From Dactylis glomerata (lineage: Eukaryota > Streptophyta > Magnoliopsida > Poales > Poaceae): a stretch of DNA of 64,000 bases. The notes beneath the pieces are model-generated. The model was given only the letters and a program-made list of their open reading frames with translations. It was not told the DNA's origin and did no database searches. The DNA is taken from assembly GCA_007115705.1 (NCBI GenBank), contig QXEO01000143.1, positions 2,447,874 through 2,511,873 on the forward strand, read 5' to 3'. Of this stretch, positions 45,864 through 58,876 are shown one piece after another. Both the position numbers and the translations under genes were made by a program. How positions within the stretch are numbered: the stretch's first letter is position 1; each line of letters starts with the position of its first letter.

Positions 45864-48323
45864 TCATGTGGGGGCCATATAAGAGCTTGAGGCAAAGGCG
45901 CCATATAGGAACTTAAAGCAATAGAGAGCATCAAAAAGCAAATGTGAAAGACATTTATATCGGAACCACTTCCTATGCATAGGAATCTTGTAAGAAAATA
46001 AATCAATGAGGCACACAGTAGCAAGCATGGATAGATAAAACAAGTGCCACTTCAAGATTTGCAACATAAAGAGGGGAAACTTAATATTGTTGAGATCCAT
46101 CAAACCATGTTTCCCTCTCTCATAATAACTTTCAGTAGCATCATGAATAGAACTAACAATATAACTATCACATAAAGCATCCCTATCATGAGCCACATGC
46201 ATAAAAGGATTAATACTCCCTACATGAACAATAGTAGTAGGAGCAGATTCAATAGAATAATTATTCTCATCACCATAATCATCAAAAACAGGAGGCATAT
46301 TGTAATTATAACTAATTTTCTCCTCAAAAGTAGGTGAACTCAAAATATTATACCCATCATCACAAGCTAGAGAACTACTATGTCGCAAAGCATACTCATC
46401 AAACATATCATCATAAGAAGGAACATGGATAGCACTAATGGTACAACAATTATTAACCTTAGAATTGGTACCAAAAATATTTTCAATATCAAAAGTAGAG
46501 TGCTTTTCCCAATCATGATCACTAACATAGGTAACAGGCATAGGAACATCATCCCAATCAGAATTATCATAATCTATAGCAGGATCATAACGCTTAGGGG
46601 AAGATACCGTGTCCTCTCGCCTCTTACTCCTCTTCTTCTTCTTCTTCTTCTTACTCTTCTTACTCTCTCCATTAGGAGGGAGAGACTTGAAGGGCATCTT
46701 CTCCACATAATCTAGCTTGCTAACAGAAACAACAGAAGAAACTTTGGAGGATTCCTCCTCTCTATTAATAAGATCGATACATCTATTAGTCCTATCATAG
46801 CTTGGCAAAACATCATGTTTAATAAGATCTTGTAAGTAAGTATTTGCGAGGCAATCTTTAGCACAATAGAGATGACAACCACGAAGGGTGCTATTAAGAT
46901 CAACATCATTCATGTCTACCAAAGCAATCTTTCTAGATATCTCTTCACAATTCAAAAACAAAGTAAGCTCATCATACTGATTGAAAGTAATCTTATCATC
47001 ACAATACAAATCTGTGGTACTCGTTCGATTAATTGGGCATTGAAAATTAAAGTGCCCCTTTTCACCGCAAAATTCACAAAGAAAAGGATAAAGCTCACAA
47101 ACCCATTGACCAAGCACATCTAGATCCTTGAGCCACATACTGGTTTCTTCATTTGCGTGGGTGATGCAATAATCTTCCTTGTTGTAGCTCTGTTCACAAG
47201 GTCTATGTACTCCACAAAAATTAACATGCTTATAAGAAATAGGACTTTTAGAAGTTTGAGCATGTTTATTGCAATCATCAATAACAATATCACTTTCTAT
47301 GCAAGTGTCCTTAAAAGGTTCATGATACACGTCCCCATTTCCTTTAGGAACATTCATATGGGAAGCAAAGGCTTTAAAGCAATCAACCATAATTTGAGGA
47401 TCAAGACCATATTTAGCACTAAGCTCTTGAAAATTAGCAGTTTCAGCAAAAGACTTAATGCAATCAAACTCGTAATTCATACCTGATCCTTTACCTTTGT
47501 CGCTATCCCAACCTTCAATATTGTTTTGAATTGTCTCAAGCAGACCCCACTTGGTGTCGACATCCTTGCTTGTGAAAGACCCATCAAATCATGCATCTAG
47601 ATAGTCCTTGTAATATCCTGAAAGCCTTGCATAAAAATTATTAATAACAATATTATGGGGAAGATCATGAATAGGACATTTATGCATTAGTAACTTCAAT
47701 CTTCCCCATGCTTGGGCAATGCTTTCTCCCTCATGAGGCCAAAAATTATATTTCTGATTACGATCTTTATGAATCTCACTTGGAGGATAGAATTTAGAAT
47801 AAAAGAGAGGTACAATTTCCTCCCAGCCAACAGATGGACCATCTTCAAGCAGCCGATACCATTCCTCAGCTCTGCCTTTCAGTGATACAGAAAATAGCTT
47901 CTTCTTAACTTGGTTCATCGAAATACCTACACACTGGAACAACTCGCATAATTCATGTATAAAGAGCAAATGATCACCAGGATGGACAGTTCCATCACCT
48001 AAATAGCAGTTATCCCTAACACGTTCAACAATCTTCGTAGGTATTTTAAAAGGATGAGGAGCACAAGCATCATTAGAAACATCACATATGGGAGATAAAA
48101 TATCATCAGAGCAAACTTTCTCCACTAAAGCTGGGGGACTAAAAATATCATACTTAACAAAACCAGCTTCCCCAAGCTTAGACTTTTCTATAGCATTAGC
48201 ATTAACGGTATTCAAAGCATTCATACTAATAACATTGCTATGCGAAATAAGCTCCAAAGGATTTTCAATTTTCTCTTCAAATCTAAAATCAGGAAAAAGA
48301 CTAAAGAACTCTTTGTTTTCCAT
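45864..48323 (-). pseudogene. gag: E2: gag with one in-frame stop
   Basis: About 819 codons on the minus strand from ATG at 48323 to the end at 45864, broken once by TGA at 47589-47591; both sides are in the same frame. The first part has a retrotransposon gag core with RAEEWYRLLEDG, IVPLFYSKFYPPSE and ESIAQAWGRLKLLMHKCP (about residues 150-225). The second has a zinc knuckle CEFCGEKGHFNFQC (C-x2-C-x4-H-x4-C) for RNA binding, then a lysine run (about 46635-46670), an acidic region, and C-terminal hydrophobic segments. Gag would assemble particles in the cytoplasm. No protease or pol follows, so the element would depend on others even with the stop corrected. Copies of such gag-only elements are common in pooid genomes. 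Confidence 0.85.
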
Positions 48324-48433
48324 TAAGCCTAACTAGTGAAAATAAAAACAAGAAACAAAAAGATGTAATTGCAGAATCTAAAGGAAATAACTCTGAGCAC
48401 TCACACAGGAGGATGCGAGTACCTTTGACCTTA

Positions 48434-48453
48434 CCTCCCCGGCAACGGCGCCA
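48434..48453 (-). other. E2: primer-binding site (tRNA-Asp)
   Basis: Same 20-nt sequence as in E1, 10 nt from the LTR that starts at 48464. Confidence 0.88.
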
Positions 48454-48463
48454 GAAAAGAGCT

Positions 48464-50022
48464 TGATGTCTACGCACTTCTATTCTTGTAGACACTTGTT
48501 GGGCCTCCAAGTGCAGAGGTTTGTAGAACAGCAGCAAGTTTCCCTTAAGTGGATCACCCAAGGTTTATCGAACTCAGGGAGGAAGAGGTCAAAGCTATCC
48601 CTCTCAAGCAACCCTGCAATTATGATACAGAATGTCTCTTGTGTCCCCAACACACCCAATACACTTGTCAGATGTATAGGTGCACTAGTTCGGCGAAGAG
48701 AGAGTGAAATACAAGCGGTAGTGATGATTATAAGTAGTAAATACAATCTGGAATAAAAATCGCTGCGAGCAAACATGTAACAAAACAGCAAGTAAACGGT
48801 GTGCAATGCTTGGAAACAAGGCCTAGGGATCATACTTTCACTAGTGGACACACTCCCAACAATATAACATGATTGAACAAATAAACAACTTCTCTCCACT
48901 ATGGTACTCTGAATTACTCTCCTATTGAATAACACTAATCACTGTGTAGTGGCTACAGAAGCACCCCTTAAAGTTCATCAAGTACTTGACAAACACCACT
49001 CATAGAGACATCCAAATCAGATCATAATTCAAGATAGATATTATTGCAACTTAGACCAAGTACTAACACGGTGCACACACTGTCAACATTACACCATGAA
49101 AGGAGGAATAGATCACTTCAATACTATCATAGTAATAATTACTCTCATAATCCACAAGAGATCACAATCATAGCCTAAACCAAGTACCACCACGATGCAC
49201 GCACTGTCACCGTTACACCATGGCAGGAGGAATAGATTACTTTAATAACATCACTAGAGTACACTATAATAATTAAGCATAGGAGTAGCATAATATCTGA
49301 ATAATAACATCTACTTGTTCAACATGATACAAAGCTCACGATCACATAAAGATCACATCATGGGAGAGAGAGGTGAACCACATAGCTACCGGTAGAGCCC
49401 TCAGCCCCGGGGATGAACTACTCCCTCCTCATCATAGGAGACAGCAAGGTTGATGGAGATGGCGGTGAGGTCGATGGAGACGGCGAAGACGGCGATGGAG
49501 ATCGATGGAGATGGCTCCGGGTGCACTTCCCCATCCCGGCAGGGTGCCGGAACAGAGACTTCTGTCCCCCGAAATTCGTCGGTGGCGGCGGCGGAACTGC
49601 GGAACTCTTTCTGGAAAATTGCCGACTCCCCTAGGGTTTTCCGTCCCGAGGCTTCTTATAGGCGAAGGGGCGTCGTCAGAGGTGGGACCAGGCGCCCTCA
49701 CACATGGCTGGCGCGGCCCGGCCGCGCCACCCATGCATGTGGGGCCCTGGTGGGCCCCCTCCGACTCTTCTTCAGATCTCTGGAAGCTTCCGGGTAAAAT
49801 AAGACTTCAGGATGTGGTTTTGTCCAATTCCGAGAATATTTCCTGTGTATCACCTGAAACACAAAAATAGCAGAAAACAGGGAACTGGCACTGTGGCATC
49901 TTGTCAATAGGTTAGTTCCGGAAAATGCATAAAAGTGCCACTAAGTGTAACGAAACAATAGACAAGTGGTGTAAAAACAAGCATGGAGCATAAAAAATTA
50001 TAGATACGTTGGAGACGTATCA
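48464..50022 (-). mobile_element. E2: 5' LTR (1,559 bp)
   Basis: TGATGTCTACG to GACGTATCA, partner of 41713-43278. The 110 bp beyond its outer end belong to the older E1 LTR. Confidence 0.9.
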
Positions 50023-50027
50023 GTGCA
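50023..50027. repeat. Right target-site duplication GTGCA of E2
   Basis: Matches 41708-41712. Confidence 0.92.
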
Positions 50028-50958
50028 CACACTGTCAACATTACACCATGAAAGGAGGAAAAGATCACTTCAATACTATCATAGCGATAATTACTCTCAT
50101 AATCCATAAGAGATCACAATCGTAGCCTAGACCAAGTACCACCATGATGCACGCACTGTCACCGTTACACCATGGCAGGAGGAATAGATTACTTTAATAA
50201 TACCACTAGAGTACACATAATATCTGAATAATAACATCTACTTGTTCAACATGATACAAAGCTCATGATCACATAAAGATCACATCATGGGAGAGAGAGG
50301 TGAACCACATAGCTACCAGTAGAGCCCTCAGCCCCGGGGATGAACTACTCCCTCCTCATCATAGGAGACAGCAAGGTTGATGGAGATGGCGGTGAGGTCG
50401 ATGGAGACGGCAGAGACGGCGATGGAAACCGATGGAGATGGCTCCGGGGGCACTTCCCCGTCCCGGCAGGGTGCCAGAACAGAGACTTCTGTCCCCCGAA
50501 ATTTGTCTTCGATGGCGGCGGAGTTGCGGAACTGTTCTGGGAAAAACGTCGTCTCCTCTAGGGTTTTCTGTCCCGAGGCTTTATATAGGTGAAGGGGCGT
50601 CGTCAGGGGGCAGCCAGGGGCTCCTCACACCAGGGTGGCGCAGCCAGGGCCTAGGCCGCGCCACCTATGTGTGAGGGCGGCCTCTGGCCCACCTCCGGCT
50701 CTCCTTCGGTCTTCGGGAAGCTTCCGGGAAAAATAAGACTTCTGGAACTTGTTTCGTCCAATTCCGAGAATATTTCCTGTGTAGCTTTTCTGAAACACAA
50801 AAACAGCAGAAAACAGGGAACTGGCACTGTGGCATCTTGTCAATAGGTTAGTTCTGGAAATCGCATAAAAATGCCACAAAGTGTAACGAAACAGTAGGCC
50901 AATGGTGTAAAAACAAGCATGGAGCATCAAAAATTATAGATACGTTTGAGACGTATCA
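50028..50958 (-). mobile_element. E1: 5' LTR, part 2
   Basis: Continues from 41712 and ends GAGACGTATCA. By eye it differs from the E1 3' LTR at a handful of positions per 500 bp. Minus-strand TATA box CTATATAAAG near 50580-50589. Confidence 0.9.
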
Positions 50959-50963
50959 GCGGC

Positions 50964-53364
50964 GCGGCGGCGCAGTCGCCAGGTGAATCGCGAGAGAGGA
51001 GAGGAATGGGTGAGCGAGGGGGAAAGGAGGCGGCCGGTCGGAACCGACCGAGCCTCTGGTCCGGCTCGACCAGTAGGCTTGGCGCCGACAGCTGGGCCTG
51101 GCCCGACAAGTGGGCCAGGGATGGCAGAGAGAGAGAGGTGAGAGGGAGGTGTTTTTAACCCGAAATTAAAAACAGAAATTGATAAAAAGAAAATGACTTT
51201 TCTAGAAAAAGGCTTTTCAATGTAAATTAAAAGTAGAAAAATAAATGGAATTTCTACAAAAATAACTTTAAGTAACTTTAACTTCTCAAATCACTTAACT
51301 AGTGGTTTTGACAAATAAAGGGGGATTTATTCATAATTGTCTCAGACGCCTTTCTTTTGAAAGGAAAATCTCTAGAATTAAATCTTATAAAAAGGGAAAT
51401 AATAATCTTGAATTAAGATCAAGTAAATCCATTCAAGAATTTGACCTTAGTATTCTTGAATGAATTTAACCTAATATATATACTCTGATAAAATCATAAT
51501 TTGAGTATATTCACTTTAAATAATCCACCAAGTAAAAGAAAATTATTAAGATTGAAAGCTTAAAAGGTTTTCTTCTTAATTAGAATAGAACCCATTATCA
51601 AAATTGAACTCCATTCCAGGGTATTAAAGAATATTCTTGAATGAAGCAATTTATAACATATACTCTTTAAAATCATAAGAAGAGTATATAAACCCTAGGA
51701 TAAGAATAAAATACTTCTGGGGGGTTAAAGGGAATACACACACTATCAAACAGCATGCATTATTTGAATCTTTAAACATTGCCCTTATCGGACAATGATG
51801 TTGTTTTCCAGAACCCGAGGTCCCGGGTCACTTCAACAAATCCGACTGCACTACCTTGCAGTTTGCAGGCAAGTTCACTCTTGCTCATATCTCTTGTTTA
51901 TCTTTAACAAAGTACTTGCAAATATACCGGTGGTATTATAATTATGATTGCATTAAAAAGCAAAGGTTTTGCTTTTCATGAATGAATATGCTTAGTGGTT
52001 AGCAATCATAATGGTTGTTGACCTAGGAAGGTGGGCAGTGGGACCATGGTAAAAGTATGGTGGAGGTCCCACTGTACCGGGAATGTTCACCTAGGACTAA
52101 TAACCAATGTCGCCAGTGATTCTTGTGCCGTAAAACACGGTCAACCATAGGGTCTGGAATGGGACAAAAGAGTCAGCTGTATCTTTTCCCTCATGCATAT
52201 CAATGGACCGGCTGTTTTGGAGCAGTCGTCTCCCTGCGCGGAGCTTCGGGATGGGTGGATTCCCCCTAATGAATTCACGATTCTGGCGGTCTATGATGGA
52301 TTGCGGCAACGATGGGGGTAGAGTGCCGAGACCGGTGTTACCACAGTGCGTAACCGGAAACCGGTAGGGGGTGACTCTTTGCCTAGGAAAGGCAAGTATG
52401 CCGAGGTCGGCAACTACTAAACTGTAGACCGGCGAGGGTAGCGAACCGAAGTTGGAGCCGCAAAAGGGTGGGTATGCACGGTCGCGGGAAGGAATAGTGA
52501 TTGGCTCGGATCAACGGCTGGGCCCCATACCAAGGAAGTGTGGACGGGAAAGTATGCCCGACTGTGCAGCAAAGTGTTGATCTCCTATGGGTACAAGTGA
52601 CCACCTCTGCAGAGTGTAAGAAAGTATCAAGATACTCCCTGTTCCGGGAAGGAGCTATGAACACGGTAGGAAAGGAGCCCATCGAAGCTCTAATCAACCT
52701 GTGAAGACTGACGGACATAGTTCTTTGAATAAAATCAATCTTTGAAGAAATGCTTACAAAAAAAACTGCATTTGGCCTAGGACTTTTACTCCATGGTCGT
52801 AGCTAGTGCATCAAACACCTCTATCCTATTAAATGAACTTGTTGGGTAACGCTCATTACTCACCCCACTCCTTTTTAACCCTTGCTTAGACTTGGAGAAC
52901 CAGTTTGAAGACACGGAAGGAAGCCCGAAGGACTACGAGGAGGTCTACTACGAAGAACCGGACTTATCTGGAGGAGTTGAAGGCATTGATTACACCATCT
53001 CCTATGGTCCCGACGAAGGAACCGAGGAGGAGGCCGACACTTAGAACCGCAGGATAGAAACTTTGGTCGCATCGGACACCTAGAATAAAGCGACCAGAGT
53101 TAGGCTTAATGTTTAGTCTTCTACTTTCTGTTATAACTAAGGTTTGTAATATCAACTTAGAACCACCGAGTGTTCCTCTTTGGACCAAGGAGGAACTGGA
53201 GTCTTTTGTAACATTATGGCTTGTAATATTTAGTGCTTGAATAAAGACCGCTATGTTTCTGTTGTACCACTCTGAGGGATGTAGTATTTGTGAATTGGTA
53301 CTTCACGAGTGTTATATCAACGACTTGTATACTACAACATGCAGTGGTATGCTGGGTCACCATA
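50964..53364 (+). mobile_element. E3: solo LTR, right part
   Basis: Rest of the LTR interrupted at 36004. It begins G+C-rich, then A+T-rich to about 51780, then a mixed region to 52720 with many GG/CC words and the palindromic box at 52603-52619. The last bases are GGGTCACCATA. A terminal CA would be expected, so ACCACA changed to ACCATA by one transition is the simplest reading. The right target duplication GACGA is at 53365-53369. Confidence 0.75.
52892..53044 (+). other. Acidic reading frame in E3 LTR (51 codons)
   Basis: After a pyrimidine-rich tract ending TTGCTTAG (a possible splice acceptor), the frame reads LENQFEDTEGSPKDYEEVYYEE and finishes GTEEEADT stop. It is strongly acidic and has no ATG of its own, so it could only be translated after splicing. 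The antisense reading of this stretch turns up as a spurious protein in many plant annotations. The sense frame may be a real exon or simply conserved LTR sequence. Confidence 0.3.
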
Positions 53365-54317
53365 GACGAGCACGTCCGCGAGACGTTGTTTGGCCTCTTC
53401 AACTTCTTCGACGTCATCTCGAGGAAATTGATCGTCTTGAAGCAGCTTGACATGCTGCAAGAAGAGATCGTCGTGATACTTTGCGAGCTCGATATTTACT
53501 TCCCGCCCGCGTTCTTTGATATCATGGTGCATCTGCTCGTCCATCTCGTGGATGACATCATTCATCTCGGTCCGACATTCTTGCACAACATGATGCCGTT
53601 CGAAAGGCTGAATTGTGTTATCAAAGAATTCGTCCGCAACAGTTCCCGTCCAGATGGAAGCATCGCCAGGGGCTTTCTGACCTACGAGTGCGTCTCGTTT
53701 TGCCAGAATTATCTACACACCGAGGAGGACAACACAGACAACCCTGTTGGTCTGCCCAAAAGGACGCACCTCGGTAGGCTTGCCGGATAAGGTCACCGCA
53801 AGGGTTTTCGCGCCTTGCATGTCGGCACGAAGGGTCGACGCCCTGACTTTGTCCAGGCACACCTCGTCGTGCTACAACACATCGAATTGGTTAACCCTTG
53901 GGTGGAGGAGCACAAAAGCTTTGTAGAGCAGAAATTCATTAACCTAGGTCGGCCGAGGAAGAAGGGAGACGTATAAAGAGAGCACAACTCTAGCTTCACG
54001 GCTTGGTTCAAGGAAAAGCTTCACGGCCTGCAGTCGACGCCTTCTACGGAGGATGAAAAACTCATTTTCGCATTATCACAGGGCCCCGGGCACAACATGA
54101 GGACATATCAGGCCTACGACATCAACGGATACAGATTCTACACCAAGGAAAGGGACAGGAGTAGCGAATATCAGAACTCAGGAGTAACGATGCTATCCTA
54201 TGCCGATGATGAAGCCACCGTCAAGGAAAGATTCTTTGGAAGGATCGAGGAGATCTGGGAGCTTGACTACGCTGGAGAGAAGGTGCCGATGTTCCGTGTC
54301 AGATGGGCCAAGAGCGT
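53365..54317 (+). pseudogene. tnp2: CACTA transposase TNP2, segment 2 (DUF4218 and DUF4216 regions)
   Basis: Continues in frame from 33329. The first part, HVRETLFGLFNFFDVISRK through LDIYFPPAFFDIMVHLLVHLV to MMPFERLNCVIKEFVRN, is the DUF4218 region usual after the TNP2 core. From about 54097, TYQAYDINGYRFYTKERD through FFGRIEEIWELDYAG to FRVRWAKS is the DUF4216 region. Stops TAA at 53788-53790 and 53974-53976 interrupt it without changing frame. E4 sits at the end, after AAGAGCGT. Confidence 0.88.
54313..54317. repeat. Left target-site duplication AGCGT of E4
   Basis: Repeated exactly at 61289-61293; joining the flanks keeps the transposase frame open (WAKSVQKKGW). Confidence 0.9.
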
Positions 54318-55953
54318 TGCTTGTTGCGTGGTGAATGACCAGCCCGTTGGGAACCCCAAGAGGAAGGTGTGATGAGTATAGCAGCAGATTTTCCCACAGT
54401 TAAAAAACCAAGGTTTACCGTTCAGGAGAAGAGCAAACAATACGACTGAAGGTGATGCTTGCTAGTTTGCGACAGCTTTGGACAATTTATATATGGCGCC
54501 TCGTCCAAGCTTTGCTTGCTAGCTGCAACGCGGAACCTGCACACAACACAACCAAGTACTTTGCTCCCAACTTGCGATGAGGTTGTCAATCTCACCGGTT
54601 TGCTTGAAACAAAGGTTATGAGCGTATCGAGTGGAAAACAGTAGAAGTATGCGAGTAAAGTAAACAGTGCGAGTAAAGTAAACAGGTGATAGCAATAGGA
54701 TGGAAATAGGACCAGGGTCCACAGTTCACTAGTGGTGTCTCTCCATAAGATAAATAACACATGCTGGGTAAACAAATTACAGTTGGGCAATTGATAGAAT
54801 AAAGATAAACGTGATATGTCAAGAAGATCACTATGCGATTTACTCTGGGCATTACAACAAAATACATAGACCGCCATCCAACTTCATCTATGACTAATAA
54901 TCCACTTGTGGCGAATCAATCCGAGAACTCCACAAGTATTAAGTTGCGAACAACAGATAATTGCATTGAGCAAAGTGTGTAATGTAAACAAAGCATATGC
55001 CCTTGAGCATATGAATGATGTTTTCTCCCTAGTAGCAACAGCACATCTACAACCTTAGAGGTTTCTGTCACTCCCCCGGTTAAATAGAGGCATGAACCCA
55101 CTATCGAGCATAAATACCCCCTCTTGGAGTCACTAGAAACTACTCGGCCAAGATAGCTACTAACAACGGAGAGCATGCAAGATCATAAACAACATAGAGA
55201 TAACATAAGATCTATTTCAGTATAGCAACTCAATCATAACACCAATATTCATCGGATCCCAACAAACCAAACATGTAGAATTACATAACGGTGATCTCAA
55301 TCATGTAGGGCAGCTCATGAGATCTAAACATGAAGCACATGGTGGAGAAGACAACCATCTAGCTACTGCTATGGACCCATAGTCCAAGGTAGACTACTCA
55401 CTCATCGCTTCGGAGGCAAGCATGGCGATGAAGAAGACCTCCGGTGGCGATTCCCCTCTCCGACAGGGTGCCGGGAAGAGCTTCTGGACCCTCCCGATCT
55501 TCGGGTTGACGGCGGCGGTGGATCGCGATGTGTTCTGGAAAAGTGATTAGGTACTTAGGTTTTTTCCGTCGGGGGGTCTTTATGGTGAAGGGGCATCGTC
55601 AGAGGTGGACCGAGGTGGTCTCACACCTAGGGGGCGCGGCCAGGGCCTGGGCCGCGCTGCCCTGGTGTGTGGCCCCCTCGTGGCCCCACTCCATCTCCTC
55701 TTCGGATCTCTGGAAGCTTCCAGGAAAAATAAGACTTCAGGAACTTGTTTCGTCCAATTCTGAGAATATTTCCTGTGTATCACTTCTGAAACACAAAACA
55801 ACAGAAAACAGGGAACTGGCACTGTGGCGACTTGTTAATAGGTTAGTTCCGGAAAATGTATAAAAGTGCCACGAAGTGTAACGAAACAGTAGGCAAATGG
55901 TGTAAAAACAAGCATGGAGCATAAAAAATTATAGATACGTTGCAGATGTATCA
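54318..55953 (-). mobile_element. E4: Athila-like element, 3' LTR (1,636 bp)
   Basis: Plus-strand ends TGCTTGTTGCGTGG and CAGATGTATCA. The right third (about 55530-55953, the U3 on the minus strand) is close to the E1/E2 U3, while the left two thirds are different sequence. The element looks like a relative with a swapped R-U5. Confidence 0.88.
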
Positions 55954-58876
55954 AGCATCCCCAAGCTTAACTCCTGCTCGTCCTCGAGTAGGTAAGTGAT
56001 AACAAAAGAATAATTTTTGAGGTGACATGCACTTACACAATCTTGATCACATATGTAAGCATTTCTGAGCTGGGATCATAAGAACTTAAAACATGGGCAT
56101 GAAGATGTAATCTTGACAATAAGAACTTAGCAACCATGTTATAAACATGAAAATGAACACAAACAAAAGATCATGAAAATGAAACAATGAAAGTCAAACG
56201 TGTGTTCAAATCATAAGGAAAAACATACAAATGGTTTTCAACTTGTCCTTCAAAGAGAGCAAAACATAAATGTATAGGACACCTTCAAGTTTAAGAGGGC
56301 GACTAGATACAAATAATTTGAGAACAATCGAAACCAACAATATGAATCAATCAATGAAACTTTGGGACAATGCACATTATACTAAGAATGACAACTTTGC
56401 TCTCTTATGGTGCATAAAGATAGAAGGTGGTGACTCAACATAAAAGTAGAAGAAAGGCCCTTCGCAGAGCGAAGTAGTGATTGCAAGTTTTATAACCTTC
56501 AAAAATTATATTACTTACCGGCTTTGAGCTCTCATTGCCCCCATCATAAGCATCTTAAATGGTTAGAGTTAATGCGAGAACAATTATGATGCATATGCTT
56601 GACAAATCATGAGTTGAAAACCTCGTGTCCCGTGAATACGAGTACCCAAACCTCATGCTACTCAACTTAGAGTCCCAAGCAAGGCTCTTGTCATTGTAAG
56701 TATATATGTATCATCGAAAACCGCCAACGGGGTACCTCCGTGCCCGATGACATGGAACAAGCCCACATCAAAATGACAGGACAAGCAGACAATGAACACC
56801 TCGACATCTCTTTTATTTACCAATTGTATAGCTTTTTATTTTGACATGCGTCGTCAAATGTCCACCATGGGTATGCTGCAAATTTCCACCATGAATTATG
56901 CATGGCTTAGATTGGTGGCCCAGGCGTTTCCATAACACATATACAAAATCCATGATACCCACAAGATTCCCAACTCATTTCACACCGCGGGCATCCATAA
57001 ACAAAAGATCACGATATCAACTCAAATAAGAAGTGCAATGTTGAAAGCTTGCCCCATGACAGCATGGTTGGGCTAGAATCCAACTTACAACTTGCAAGCA
57101 TAACAACTTAACATAAGAGACCACAATGTCAAATTTTTAAGAACAAGAAAAAGTAAAGTGTGCCTTCCGGTTCGTGAGAGCTTTACTGACCAATTTTCGC
57201 ATAACACTGGTAAGAGTTTAATTTGAAGAGAAGATAAAAGCAAGTCAAATTTACTTGGAATAGCAAATTGCTAGTAGGAATATATGGTGGACACTTTGGA
57301 AAACTTTGGCTTTTAGGAGTTGGATGCACGAGTAGAGCTCATACTCAGTACAAGGCGAGGGCTAGCAAAAGACTGGGAGCGACCAACTAAGAGAGCAATA
57401 ATGGCCATAATCATGCAAAGCGACAAAGCGACATTAAAAGAAGCATAAGATGGCATGAAAAGTCAAAAACTAAATGATCATAGAGGCTATTGGCGACTTT
57501 GTAAGAGTCTAACATGTGTGAGCATGCACCAAGTCAACCCAAATAAAGCATCAAGGAGAAAACCAAAATAATGCTTCCATACAATAAAAACAACGCATGA
57601 TTTTTTCAAAGGCTCATTAAGCAATCTCAGTTATTTGAGACAAGTCATGCTACAGCAAAACCACTAAGCAAACTATCAAAAAGACATCAAGCATGACATG
57701 AAAAAGCCTAAGCCGCAGTCTACACAAGCTCCTTCTTGTACCACTATTTTGCATAAAGCTTTTTCTCTTTTCCAACACCATTTGAAATTTTTAAAGACAC
57801 CTCTTTTGATGAAAACCAATAAAGATCAGAGGCAAAAATACACCTTGATGAAAAGATATGACAAGGTCTGAATGCAAATCAAGGCGAAAACGAAAACCAA
57901 AAGCAGTAGCGGAAAAAGAAGAACACCCAGTGAAATTGTAAGAATAAAAAACGGAGTGTTCTTGGCAAATGAAAACGAGTACATCTCCTCCAAAGGAAAT
58001 TTGTTGGGGTCCAACCATTTATTGCAGCAAACAAAACTAAACCAACTAAGAAAACTAAAACAACTGATGCTCCAAGAAAAACACATAGTGCATGAAGCAA
58101 TAAAAATATAGTGTCTTAAAAGGTGACCTGATTTTTGCCGATGAAGAAGGGGTGCCTCGGGGGCATCCCCAAGCTTTGACGCTTGTACTTCTTGGATATT
58201 TCTTGGGGTGATGCATGGGCATCCCCAAGCTTGAGCTTTTGTCCATTCTTCAACTCATCTCATCATTCTCCAATCCCTACACTTAAAAACTTACTTCATA
58301 CAAAACTAAACACAATTCTATTAGCAACATTAGTGTAGCATAACATATAATCAACCTCTTCTTGCTTCAGGTTTCAACCCAAAACCACCACATATATAGC
58401 ATATACTACTGTAGCAACTTCCCCAAAAGTTCCGTCATCAAAAGAAAGCGATAAAGCGGCAAACACAAATATTGGCAGAAATCTGTCAAAACAGAACAGC
58501 TGACAAAGGTCGAATTTTTGAGGGGTTTTTTGTTGCTCAAATCAAAAAGTGTTCATCTAACGAAAGTTTGGATATAACCTGGGGGTATATGAACAAGAAA
58601 TCGCAGGTCCAAAAGATATACAGAGAATTTATACGAATTTTTACGGTGCAGCACCAAAAATAGTTTCAGGACAGCAACATCCCCAAATCTTACCTCACTC
58701 GAATTAGAGGCTTCTCTTGGCACAACAATAAAATAAAAAGGATAAGGAGCAGCCATTACAGTAGTAATGACTTCCAAGACTCAAATAAAATAAAAAGTAC
58801 TGGAAATAAAACATTGGGTTATCTCCCAAGAGTGCTTTTCTTTAACGCCTTTGAGCTAGGCTCAGTAAATTGCGAA
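55954..58876 (-). mobile_element. E4: internal domain, 3' non-coding part
   Basis: Starts with the shared polypurine region and GAGGACGAGCAGG block. About 56480-57290 is not shared with E1 or E2. From about 57300 it again parallels them (GTTGGATGCACGAGTAGAGC onwards). No gene seen. Confidence 0.75.

Noticed and set aside
46380..46715. 111-codon plus-strand frame and 46712-46909, 46872-47123, 47157-47486 frames
   Set aside because: Shadows of the E2 gag, which has the zinc knuckle and gag core.
52964..53188. 74-codon minus-strand frame resembling a hypothetical protein common in plant databases
   Set aside because: Antisense to conserved LTR sequence of E3; such entries are over-predictions.
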